Assembly (NCBI GenBank): GCA_017408395.1
Contig: JAFQUQ010000025.1
Span: 1-64,000, forward strand
Origin: Oscillospiraceae bacterium
GTDB taxonomy: Bacteria > Bacillota > Clostridia > Oscillospirales > Ruminococcaceae
Length of the DNA: 64,000 nt
Reading direction: 5' to 3'
Positions within the stretch are counted from its first letter, which is position 1. Every line of letters begins with the position of its first letter. A program made the position numbers and the translations under genes. Under the pieces are notes generated by a model. It saw only the letters and a program-made list of their open reading frames with translations, was not told the origin of the DNA and did not search any database. Positions 8,449 to 16,115 of this stretch are shown piece after piece.

Positions 8449-9090
8449 TTATTCCTCCTCAAAAATTGATAAATCTATTTCAGAAAAAAAGAAATGCTTA
8501 TATTCCTTTTTCACCTGCTCAAATAATTTGTGCGATACTTTATACGCTGAGGCAGTTCCTCCCTCTTTGGCGTCATAAACAAACTCGCATAAAATTGTAT
8601 CCTCTGACGTATACCCTGTTTCCGATAACAATTCCAGCATTTGCTTTGTCATTTTCTCTGTATCTGTTTCTTTTTCCCCGTCCTGCTTTGTTATTACAGA
8701 ATGCGGAATTGATTGTAATTTCTCATTATTGCAATAAATCTCCAGCTCCCAGCCTTCTTCTTTTGTCCTCATTTCTAATTTGATCTTTAATCTGTTTCCG
8801 TTAACAAAATCATTTATTCCTATGACATTTTCAGCAGCACGGTCATTGACCTGCCTGGAATTTTCCAGATACTCAGAAGCTTTTTTATACGCTTCATCTG
8901 CATCTGCAAGTTTATTTTCCATATCAGCATTAAGCTGATCATATTTAGCCTGAAGTTCAGTTTCCTGATCGACTAATGCCGCCTGCATTTCCTTGGTTTC
9001 AAAGTTTGAAAAAAGAATAAAAAAGAACAATATGATCATTACAACATCCAAAAGTGATGTGAAATCTAAAATAATCTCCCGTTTATTCAT
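8449..9090 (-). CDS. ExbD/MotB-like stator protein with coiled coil
   Basis: 213 residues. The N-terminal helix LLDVVMIILFFFILFS carries Asp15 at the place of the proton-path aspartate of ExbD, TolR and MotB (pattern D-x-x-x-LLDVVxxxLxFF). After the membrane comes a coiled coil (about 35-95, QAALVDQETELQAKYDQLNA). An alpha/beta domain follows that may sit at the cell wall. In known systems this subunit couples ion flow through an ExbB/MotA pentamer to mechanical work outside. The ATG overlaps the end of the ExbB-like gene by 4 nt. No peptidoglycan-binding OmpA motif is visible. Confidence 0.68.
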   Translation of the reverse strand: MNKREIILDFTSLLDVVMIILFFFILFSNFETKEMQAALVDQETELQAKYDQLNADMENKLADADEAYKKASEYLENSRQVNDRAAENVIGINDFVNGNRLKIKLEMRTKEEGWELEIYCNNEKLQSIPHSVITKQDGEKETDTEKMTKQMLELLSETGYTSEDTILCEFVYDAKEGGTASAYKVSHKLFEQVKKEYKHFFFSEIDLSIFEEE

Positions 9091-9530
9091 ACATCATCAC
9101 CCAGGTTATATAATGATTTTTTAGCTTTTGCAATCTGATTTTCAATACCGGGTTTGGCTATTGCATTTATCATTTTGAAAATTACCGCAAAAATTATACC
9201 CCACGCTGTGGAAGTAAGAGCGTGAAAGAAGTTCTCTTTTAATCCGTTCATATCTCCCGACATATCAAGAGATAAAAGTGCCTGTACCGTTCCGAACATA
9301 CCCAGAAGCGGATAGATTGAAATTGTGGTAATAAAAATAGTATAGAATATATCCAATGAATAATAATCAAACTTACTGCAAGTATCATTTGCACTGAATT
9401 TTATATGTGCACGATATGCCCATATAGCTGAAAGAATTAAAAATACAAACGAAGCGGCTACGTTGACTATAATATACCAATTGTCTGAAATACTGTTTAA
9501 CATAATATCTGAAAACTTTATATCTGACAT
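9087..9530 (-). CDS. ExbB/TolQ/MotA-like channel subunit (minimal, three helices)
   Basis: 147 residues with three membrane helices: about 18-40, 56-88 and 105-130. The second ends in YPLLGMFGTVQALLSL and the third is FFHALTSTAWGIIFAVIF. These are the conserved G-x-x-G-T-V and A-L-x-x-T-A-x-G patterns of the MotA/TolQ/ExbB proton channel family. It is shorter than usual (ExbB about 240 residues), with little cytoplasmic domain. GGAGGT stands 6 nt before the ATG, and a near-consensus promoter lies just upstream. It is first gene of a tight three-gene unit. TonB or Tol functions need an outer membrane, so the job here must differ. Confidence 0.72.
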   Translation of the reverse strand: MSDIKFSDIMLNSISDNWYIIVNVAASFVFLILSAIWAYRAHIKFSANDTCSKFDYYSLDIFYTIFITTISIYPLLGMFGTVQALLSLDMSGDMNGLKENFFHALTSTAWGIIFAVIFKMINAIAKPGIENQIAKAKKSLYNLGDDV

Positions 9531-9562
9531 ATTGATACCTCCACAGTTTTTTATTTTTATTA

Positions 9563-9591
9563 ATTATACCATAATACGACAAATCTTTCAA
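9563..9591 (-). promoter_or_regulatory. Promoter of the ExbB/ExbD-like operon
   Basis: On the minus strand TTGAAA (9591-9586) and TATAAT (9568-9563) are 17 bp apart, with a TGG extended -10. The ATG at 9530 follows after about 30 bp. Confidence 0.75.
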
Positions 9592-9690
9592 CTGATTATT
9601 AAAAGAATAACTTCATTCTGATTTTTTTAGCACAATATACAATATTGCATCCTTTCCGTTATTTAATTTTAAGCTGACATTTTCTGTGAT

Positions 9691-9750
9691 AAAACATAAC
9701 CTTTCCCTGCTGCTGTAATCTCCTATGATAGCAAGGAAAATTTATTTTTT
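9691..9750 (+). ncRNA. Hairpin with conserved ATCTCCTA loop, copy A
   Basis: An imperfect 14-bp stem closes a 10-nt loop TAATCTCCTA, and a T-rich tract follows (9741-9750), as in an intrinsic terminator. A 40-nt ungapped alignment to copy B (21251-21302, other strand) keeps 9 of 10 loop bases. Several stem changes keep pairing. No plus-strand gene lies upstream, so it could end an unannotated small RNA. RNA status is inferred. Confidence 0.45.
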
Positions 9751-9761
9751 TAAATTACCTA

Positions 9762-9796
9762 TTGACAAACAATATTATATGACGTATAATATTGTT
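9762..9796 (+). promoter_or_regulatory. Promoter overlapped by a perfect inverted-repeat operator
   Basis: TTGACA (9762-9767) and TATAAT (9785-9790) are 17 bp apart. AACAATATTATA (9768-9779) and TATAATATTGTT (9785-9796) form a perfect 12-bp inverted repeat around TGACG. The repeat fills the spacer and the -10, so a dimeric repressor bound here would block transcription of the 48-residue membrane peptide gene. A degenerate version lies in the promoter at 19853-19881. Confidence 0.7.
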
Positions 9797-9821
9797 AATG
9801 AAACAAAAAGGAGACAATCTT

Positions 9822-9968
9822 ATGAACAGCAATTACCAACAGAAGCTTAATAATACAGCAGAAAACGGTGAGTATGTATCACAAAAATTCACCTTTAAGG
9901 ATTATGTTACAATGACAATTATATGCACAGTCTGCGTTGCACTTATTATGATGGGAATGGGTGTGTAA
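9822..9968 (+). CDS. 48-residue single-pass membrane peptide
   Basis: A short gene: a polar N-terminal half (MNSNYQQKLNNTAENGEYVS) and one membrane helix at about 29-47 (TMTIICTVCVALIMMG). AAGGAG stands 8 nt before the ATG, and a consensus promoter with a palindromic operator drives it, so it is very likely real and regulated. It sits between the ion-channel operon and the EAL genes. Such peptides often modulate membrane complexes. No family recognised. Confidence 0.7.
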   Translation: MNSNYQQKLNNTAENGEYVSQKFTFKDYVTMTIICTVCVALIMMGMGV

Positions 9969-10045
9969 AAGAGGTGCGTTGAAAACGGGCTGCTGACGTT
10001 CATTTATTTCAGGATAATAGTTTATTATTTAGACCGTATTTTGAC

Positions 10046-10074
10046 TTTACTTTATTGGTATTGTATGGTATAAT
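10046..10074 (+). promoter_or_regulatory. Promoter of the first EAL gene
   Basis: TTTACT (10046-10051) and extended -10 TGGTATAAT (TATAAT at 10069-10074) are 17 bp apart, 63 bp before the ATG. Confidence 0.6.
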
Positions 10075-10136
10075 TTCAGATAATGATAAACAGAATTCAT
10101 CTGCGTACAGATACAAATTCGGAAGGAAGATGGTTT

Positions 10137-12158
10137 ATGGGAAAAACAAAGGAACAAAGAATACGGAAGCTTAAAAAAAGCCGTATCTGGCCCTCTGTGC
10201 TGGGGCTTTTTCTTATTCTTATACTTTTTTCGATCATTCTGGTTGCTGTACTGTCAGCGTCGGCTGTTGATATTGTACAGAAAAAGCTTGTGGACAGCAT
10301 TGTACAGACTGAAAATGTCGCAGAGCTTTTTGCGGACTATGATGCGAAATCAAAGGATAAAATCGAACAGACCGTTTTATCTCACATTGACATACTTGAC
10401 GAAGTTGAGGCGGTTTCTGTAATTGACGCAGACAAAAATCCCGTGTGGTCAAGCAATAATGTGTACCCTGAAACAGATGAATCCATAGACACAGAGTTTC
10501 TGATCGGTGACAGGGAGAAAAAAATCAGTATAATTCTTTCCGATGATGAAGACCAGGTATTTATCATCAATGACGATGAAGTAGTTGTAAATAAAGATTT
10601 ATTTGTTGATATTGAAAGCATCAGAGAAATTGATGGGGTCAACGATATTATAAATATCATCGGAAAAACTGACCTTGATATTACCACGCCCTTTACCCAT
10701 ATGACGCTGTGGTTTGTTGTTCCTGTAAATGATATGGAGGTTATGGTTCTCAATAAAGTTCCGTTTTTCCGCCGTGATTTTATTATGATGATAACATCAC
10801 TTGTGCTTTTTGCAATTATGATCGCTATTTTTGTAATTTATTATCTGATTTCTATTATCGGTATGGTAATGCGTGTCCGCAGAACAACAAAAATTATCTA
10901 CACCGATATGGTAACAGGCGGAGATAACTGGCTTTCATTTATCAAAAAAGGCACAGGCTTATTGAAGAAAAACAGGAGAGGTCAGCTTAATTATGCTGTG
11001 CTTCATCTGGAAATGCGTAAATACCGCAGTTTCTGCACCTGCTTCGGTGTAAACAAGGGTCAGGAGCTTATTGAAAAGTTCCATAACACACTGAAAAAAG
11101 AAATTCAGCGTAAGGAGGTTATGGCACATCAGGAAAATTCAGCTTTCGGTCTTTTACTGACTTATACGGACAAAGCTGACCTTGAAGCACGTATTCATAA
11201 AATAGAAAATATGCTGAATACGGCTCTTCCCGGAATGAAAATGTATTTCAGCACAGGTATATACCTTGTTCAGGCAGGCGAATATGATGTTGAGCAGTTA
11301 TACAATAACGCTATGATTGCCTGCGAAATGTCAGATAATGAGTCAGAGAGCAGTATCGCTTATTTCGACGTCGAAATGAATAAGCAGAAGATGTGGGAAC
11401 GCAAGGTAGAGGATGATATGGACCGTGCACTTGCAAACAGAGAATTCCAGGTGTACCTGCAGCCTAAGATCAGCACTTCCGAAGAGGTGCTCGGCGGTGC
11501 GGAAGCACTGGTACGCTGGATTCATCCGACAGAAGGCTTTATTCCTCCGAACCGCTTTATCCCGATTTTCGAAAAGAACGGTTTTATTCTCAAGCTTGAT
11601 GATTATATGCTGGAAGAAATCGCAAGAGTACAGTCCGAATGGCTTGCGGAAGGCCGACAGCTGGTGCCGATCTCCGTCAATGTTTCACGTGCTCACTTTA
11701 CGCGTGAAGACCTTGCAGAGCATATCTGTGCTATCGTTGACAAATATCAGGTACCCCATAATGTAATTGAGCTTGAGCTTACGGAAAGTGCGTTCTTTGA
11801 TGACAAGAATGTGCTGCTGAACACGGTGCAGAAGCTTCGTGAAGCAGGATTTCAGGTATCTATGGACGACTTCGGTGCGGGTTATTCTTCCCTTAACTCT
11901 TTAAAGGAGCTCCGTATCGACGTCCTGAAAATAGACGCAGATTTCTTCCGTGGTGCAGATGCAGAAGAAAGAGGTCTGCTGATCGTGTCCGAAGTTATCG
12001 GCCTTGCAAAGAAACTGAATATGAAAATCGTTGCAGAAGGTATCGAAAGCAAGGAGCAGGTTGAGTTCCTTACAGAACAGGAATGTGACCTTATTCAGGG
12101 ATATTTTTATGCTAAACCGATGCCCGTTGCGGAATTTGCTCAGAAATACGCTGTATAA
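10137..12158 (+). CDS. Membrane sensor with degenerate GGDEF and active-looking EAL domain
   Basis: 673 residues. A membrane helix at about 15-40, an outside sensor region of about 150 residues and a second helix (about 215-245) precede a degenerate GGDEF domain. Its start reads DMVTGGDNW, and the signature position (near ENSAFGLLL) has no GG(D/E)EF, so cyclase activity is not expected. The C-terminal EAL domain keeps the full phosphodiesterase set: EAL, SVNVSR (Asn), ELTES (Glu), DDFGAGYSS, KID, AEGIES and QGY. It should degrade cyclic di-GMP in response to an outside cue. GGAAGGAAG stands 7 nt before the ATG at 10137. An upstream in-frame ATG (10083) lacks a site. Confidence 0.9.
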   Translation: MGKTKEQRIRKLKKSRIWPSVLGLFLILILFSIILVAVLSASAVDIVQKKLVDSIVQTENVAELFADYDAKSKDKIEQTVLSHIDILDEVEAVSVIDADKNPVWSSNNVYPETDESIDTEFLIGDREKKISIILSDDEDQVFIINDDEVVVNKDLFVDIESIREIDGVNDIINIIGKTDLDITTPFTHMTLWFVVPVNDMEVMVLNKVPFFRRDFIMMITSLVLFAIMIAIFVIYYLISIIGMVMRVRRTTKIIYTDMVTGGDNWLSFIKKGTGLLKKNRRGQLNYAVLHLEMRKYRSFCTCFGVNKGQELIEKFHNTLKKEIQRKEVMAHQENSAFGLLLTYTDKADLEARIHKIENMLNTALPGMKMYFSTGIYLVQAGEYDVEQLYNNAMIACEMSDNESESSIAYFDVEMNKQKMWERKVEDDMDRALANREFQVYLQPKISTSEEVLGGAEALVRWIHPTEGFIPPNRFIPIFEKNGFILKLDDYMLEEIARVQSEWLAEGRQLVPISVNVSRAHFTREDLAEHICAIVDKYQVPHNVIELELTESAFFDDKNVLLNTVQKLREAGFQVSMDDFGAGYSSLNSLKELRIDVLKIDADFFRGADAEERGLLIVSEVIGLAKKLNMKIVAEGIESKEQVEFLTEQECDLIQGYFYAKPMPVAEFAQKYAV

Positions 12159-12171
12159 ACCAAATCAGCTG

Positions 12172-12207
12172 AAAAAACAGAGTGGCAATTGTCACTCTGT
12201 TTTTTTA
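12172..12207 (+). terminator. Intrinsic terminator after the first EAL gene
   Basis: ACAGAGTG (12177-12184) pairs with CACTCTGT (12193-12200), followed by seven T residues. Confidence 0.85.
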
Positions 12208-12277
12208 TTCAAGCCATATAATCAGGAATTTTATCCGAAATATTATATAAAATTCATTTACTGGTACATAAAATTTA

Positions 12278-12306
12278 TTGAAAATAATACGTACATATGG
12301 TATAAT
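12278..12306 (+). promoter_or_regulatory. Promoter of the EAL/beta-solenoid gene
   Basis: TTGAAA (12278-12283) and TATAAT (12301-12306) are 17 bp apart with a TGG extended -10. Confidence 0.75.
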
Positions 12307-12343
12307 AAGCAAAATCAATATAAAAACAGGCAGGTGAACAGCA

Positions 12344-14386
12344 ATGGACAGACATTCGGAAACACTGCACAGACTCCTTTGCAGAATACTTGAAATAAAT
12401 AATGTAAACGAACTGGAGATGCTTAAATCGGAATATATAAATGATTTTTCCGAGACGGTATGGAACGATATAGAGGCCATCGCAAACAGGCTTATCAAGC
12501 TTCAGAACGATAAGGAAAATGACGTGGAAAAACCTGTCCTCACGGAACAGGAAAAATCAGAGCTTACAGAGGTTATGCGTATTATTGACGAAAATCTTCT
12601 GAGCTATCATTTCCAGCCGATAGTCAACGCTGTTGACGGCGAAATTTATTCCTACGAGGCTCTTATGCGTCCGCAGAGCAATATCTGTCCAAGTCCATTC
12701 CACGTTATTAAATATGCGGAATATGCAAAAAGACTTGATGACATAGAACGTGCTACTTTCCTCAATATTCTCTGTATTATCGACAGCCGTAAGGCTGATT
12801 TCGGCGGCAGGCTGGTTTTTATCAACAGCATACCTAAAACAAAAATTTCAGGTCCTGACGCTGAGCTTGTAGCTGAGCTGGTTACAAAACATTCCGATAC
12901 GGTCGTTATTGAAATGACTGAACAGGCGGAAATCAATACTGCCGACTTTGATAAAATCAAGGAATTCTGCAGACGTCAGGAAATCAGAATAGCTATTGAC
13001 GATTACGGAACAGGCTATTCAAATATTCAGAACCTGCTCAGGTATATGCCAAACTATGTCAAAATAGACCGTTCACTTATAAGCGATATTGAAAATGACC
13101 GTAAAAAACGCCATTTTGTACGTGAAATTATTGAGTTCTGTCACGATAACGGTATATTATCACTTGCTGAAGGCGTTGAAACCTCAGAGGAACTCCGCAC
13201 CGTCATAAGACTTGGTATCGACCTTGTTCAGGGTTACTATACTTCCCGCCCGTCAGCTGAAATTAAAGACGCTATCCCTTATGAAATCAGACAGGAAATA
13301 AAGCAATACTGCCAGGAACGCAGGATGGGAAAAAATCTGCACATTTACTCTGCGGAAAACTCCGAAAGAATTATGCTTGACAATCTTATCAAGCACGGCT
13401 ATCAGAGTATACTTATCGGCAAGAACGGAAACGGTGATGTTGCAATCGTAGGAAGTCCCGGAAAAAATGCTGATATTCATATAGAAGCGGCAAAGGACTT
13501 CAAGGGAATTATTACGCTTGAAAATGTTGAGCTGTCAGGCAAAAACGGTCAGCCCTGTCTGAATATCGGTGAAAATGCAGATGTACGGCTGGTTTTTGTC
13601 GGCTCTAATCATTTTAACGGCGGCGGAATATGCGTTCCCGAAAGTGCAAGACTGGTATGCAGCGGCGAAGGAACTCTTTCAATTCTTATAAACGGCTCAG
13701 GCTGTTACGGAATAGGCAACGACCTTAATTCAAGGCACGGTGAGCTTATTTTTGAACAGGGCGTTCAGATTGAAAATCTGGCTGTTGCAGGTATCTGCAT
13801 AGGCTCGGGTCTGGGCGGAAAAATACGTGTTCTGCGTGGTCAGTTTATTCTTAAAATGCAGGGAAATTACGGTGTTGGAATAGGTGCATTCAATGCGGAT
13901 ACCGAACTGGATTTATTTGCCTGCGATGTCAGCATTGACGCTTCTATGCTTAAAGCTGTCGGTATAGGCTCCCTTGACGGAAGCTGCTCCGCATACATAC
14001 ACAGTGCACTTACAAATCTTCATATACTGGGTGTCAGCACTGTCGGCATCGGTACTCTCAGCGGTAAAAAATGCAGCGTTGAAATACGTGAGGCAAGTAC
14101 CAACGTGAACGTTATAGGCGACCATTGTGCGGCTGTTGCCTCTCTTGACGGCGAAACTGATTTCAAGCTTGTACGTGCAGGTATACACGTAACTGCGGAA
14201 GGTGCAAAAGCGCTTGCTATCGGCGGATTCAGCGGCAATACAAACATCCTTCTTGAAAATTCCGATTCCTATATCAGAATAAATTCAGACGGTGTTGATT
14301 ACAAGGACTATATAAATAAAGACAAAGTTGAAAAACGAGGCGGAAGAGTCAGATTTATTTTCAACGATGTTGAAATAACGGATTGA
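12344..14386 (+). CDS. Soluble EAL phosphodiesterase fused to a beta-solenoid repeat domain
   Basis: 680 residues, no signal peptide or membrane helix. After a helical N-terminus (1-75) comes a complete EAL domain (about 80-330): YEALMRP, FINSIP (Asn), EMTEQ, DDYGTGYSN, KIDRS, AEGVET and QGYYTSRP, all the residues needed to hydrolyse cyclic di-GMP. The remaining ~340 residues form Gly-rich repeats of about 26-30 residues ending in GIG-type turns (CYGIG, ICIGSG, VGIGAF, VGIGSL, VGIGTL, LAIGGF). This is a right-handed beta-helix pattern like that of bacterial carbohydrate-binding repeats. Such repeats usually occur outside cells; here nothing predicts export. The AGGCAGGTG ribosome site is adequate. 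Own promoter and no operon partner. Confidence 0.85.
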   Translation: MDRHSETLHRLLCRILEINNVNELEMLKSEYINDFSETVWNDIEAIANRLIKLQNDKENDVEKPVLTEQEKSELTEVMRIIDENLLSYHFQPIVNAVDGEIYSYEALMRPQSNICPSPFHVIKYAEYAKRLDDIERATFLNILCIIDSRKADFGGRLVFINSIPKTKISGPDAELVAELVTKHSDTVVIEMTEQAEINTADFDKIKEFCRRQEIRIAIDDYGTGYSNIQNLLRYMPNYVKIDRSLISDIENDRKKRHFVREIIEFCHDNGILSLAEGVETSEELRTVIRLGIDLVQGYYTSRPSAEIKDAIPYEIRQEIKQYCQERRMGKNLHIYSAENSERIMLDNLIKHGYQSILIGKNGNGDVAIVGSPGKNADIHIEAAKDFKGIITLENVELSGKNGQPCLNIGENADVRLVFVGSNHFNGGGICVPESARLVCSGEGTLSILINGSGCYGIGNDLNSRHGELIFEQGVQIENLAVAGICIGSGLGGKIRVLRGQFILKMQGNYGVGIGAFNADTELDLFACDVSIDASMLKAVGIGSLDGSCSAYIHSALTNLHILGVSTVGIGTLSGKKCSVEIREASTNVNVIGDHCAAVASLDGETDFKLVRAGIHVTAEGAKALAIGGFSGNTNILLENSDSYIRINSDGVDYKDYINKDKVEKRGGRVRFIFNDVEITD

Positions 14387-14391
14387 CAGAA

Positions 14392-14649
14392 TGAAAGGAG
14401 TTACGGTATCGTACATACCGTAACTCCTTCGAGCCTGTCGATAAACCCGACAGGCTAATGAAAAATGAAAAAAGAATAATGAATATTGAATAATTAAGGA
14501 GTCCGCTTTGCGGACATTATTAATATTATTGCCGAAGGCAATTCCTTAATTTTTCATTATTCATTATTCAATATTCACTATTCATTGTCGAAAAGACTTT
14601 TTCGACGGACTGAAAGGAGTTACGGTATCGTACATACCGTAACTCCTTC
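14392..14649. repeat. Nested palindromic element flanked by 39-bp direct repeats
   Basis: Identical 39-bp units at 14392-14430 and 14611-14649 are themselves hairpins with 15-bp arms (14395-14409 with 14415-14429). Between them lie hairpin AGCCTGTCG/CGACAGGCT (14432-14456), a long AT-rich inverted repeat (arms about 14458-14500 and 14543-14586), GTCCGC/GCGGAC (14501-14515), GCC/GGC (14531-14539) and GTCGAAAA/TTTTCGAC (14587-14606). It fills the gap between two convergent genes. It looks like a non-autonomous palindromic (MITE- or REP-like) element. No transposase or coding frame. Confidence 0.75.
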
Positions 14650-14659
14650 TGATTTAAGT

Positions 14660-15934
14660 TTACGCAAATTTACCCTCAATAATCTTTACAAGCGTTTCAC
14701 CGATGTTCTGTATATCCTCACGCTTTGAAACCGTTACTATATCCATCATCTGACCACGCTGTATCTGCTCGTTGTTCTGGTTTGCAAATAATTTATCATA
14801 GGTATTTGCAATAAGCACCACCTTTGCATTTATTCCGAACTGCTCGGCTATGCTGTAAAGTTTATGATAGAAATTCTGGTCAAGCTGCTTTCTCGCCTTG
14901 CATTCTATAATTATGGAGCAGAAGCCCTTTGTTATTACGCAGTCAAGCTCGTTTCTGACATTATCACGGCTCCAGGTGAATTCGTAGCCGCTGGCAACAT
15001 CATCAAAATACCCCGTTTTGATTGCTTCATAGTAGGTGTAAACTTCAAGTATCATCCCTGCTGAAGTAAGCATCTCCCTCATTCTTCTTGAAGTAAAACT
15101 GAAGCTGATTTTGCTTTCATTCTCAACGGGGCTGCTTATATAATGCTTTTCCGCCAGCTGTTTAAGAAGCTCCTTTACATCACGGGAATTGTTCGTGTTA
15201 AGCTGTAAATCCGAAACGTCAAGCCTTCCTGAACACAGGCTGATACGATTTCCGAATGTTTCAACGTAAATGCCGCTGTGGTCGGCGGAAGCCCTTGCAT
15301 CATTGAGAAAACGCTCAGCCATCACAGAAATATCCTTATATGAAGATATGATTTTCATTCTGCAGCTGTCAGAGGTATACATAGCCGCCTCTCTTACCGC
15401 TTCTTCATAATAATCATACTGCACCGAATATCCGTAACAGCCGTTCAGAATATTCTTCAGACACAGAATAAACTGATTGTATGCCGCAAGAGGAATACCG
15501 TTGCTGACAAATATTTTATATACCGCATCAAGCTCTGTTTCAGGTGAAAAATCCTGCCGTTCAGAATGTCTGCGGAACGCCCTGTGAAGCTGTAATGATG
15601 TCCTGTCCAGTTCGTCAAGGTCGTTGAGCGTTTGGTCGTTTACATCATCCCATTTTTCCTTGGGAAGTTCTGCCAGCGCAGTAATATCATCGTCGCTTCC
15701 TGATGAGATGAAAATATATCTATGCTCATCTGTCAGTTCTGTTTTGTAAGAAAAATCATCTTCTCTGACAAAGCTTATGCTGCCATAGAATTCTTTGCCG
15801 CTGTCAGGAGAATTGTTTATGTTTACAAAGTCCGCAAGGTTTTCTCTGCCGCAGAGATAATCTGCACAGGCTTCTGACGGTGAAGCTGACAGAACGGTAA
15901 TATCAGGATAATATCCCGGCAGCTGAAGCGCCAT
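14660..15934 (-). CDS. Card1/DUF1887-like nuclease with N-terminal Rossmann (TrkA-N/CARF-like) region, 5' end disturbed
   Basis: At least 424 residues. The C-terminal ~120 residues match the PD-(D/E)xK core of DUF1887/Card1-type nucleases: ELDCVITKGFCSIIIECKAR gives the acid and the E-x-K, and KLYSIAEQFGINAKVVLIAN follows. A winged-helix-like segment precedes it (RDVKELLKQLAEKHYI). Card1 enzymes are ligand-activated DNA/RNA nucleases linked to CRISPR signalling; no CRISPR genes are in the window. The ATG at 15934 cuts into a Rossmann-like fold. The frame stays open upstream to about 16156, and GGIVRIITAGYDKYSRTFID just ahead looks like its first strand, but there is no ATG, GTG or TTG there. 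The gene therefore appears truncated at its 5' end. Confidence 0.6.
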   Translation of the reverse strand: MALQLPGYYPDITVLSASPSEACADYLCGRENLADFVNINNSPDSGKEFYGSISFVREDDFSYKTELTDEHRYIFISSGSDDDITALAELPKEKWDDVNDQTLNDLDELDRTSLQLHRAFRRHSERQDFSPETELDAVYKIFVSNGIPLAAYNQFILCLKNILNGCYGYSVQYDYYEEAVREAAMYTSDSCRMKIISSYKDISVMAERFLNDARASADHSGIYVETFGNRISLCSGRLDVSDLQLNTNNSRDVKELLKQLAEKHYISSPVENESKISFSFTSRRMREMLTSAGMILEVYTYYEAIKTGYFDDVASGYEFTWSRDNVRNELDCVITKGFCSIIIECKARKQLDQNFYHKLYSIAEQFGINAKVVLIANTYDKLFANQNNEQIQRGQMMDIVTVSKREDIQNIGETLVKIIEGKFA

Positions 15935-16115
15935 AAGGCACTCATCTATAAACGTCCGTGAATATTTATCATACCCTGCTGTAATTATTCTGACAATTCC
16001 GCCGCAGTCGTCATTTATCAGCGGATAAGAATATATCAGATTTTTTGATGAAACTGATATTTTCGAAACCTGCTTTGAGAATATTCCCGAAATCAGAAAT
16101 ACAGGAATTGTACTT

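Noticed and set aside
8030..9530. Zorya defence system
   Set aside because: The ExbB-like protein lacks the long ZorA tail, the ExbD-like proteins lack an OmpA-type domain, and no ZorC/D/E genes are adjacent.
9600..9821. c-di-GMP (GEMM) riboswitch upstream of the EAL region
   Set aside because: The conserved GEMM core sequences were not found; only a terminator-like hairpin and a promoter are visible.
10900..11250. Active diguanylate cyclase domain in the first EAL protein
   Set aside because: The GG(D/E)EF signature position reads as a hydrophobic stretch, so the domain is degenerate.
14392..14649. CRISPR array
   Set aside because: Only two units 219 bp apart with a palindromic block between; no regular spacers and no cas genes.
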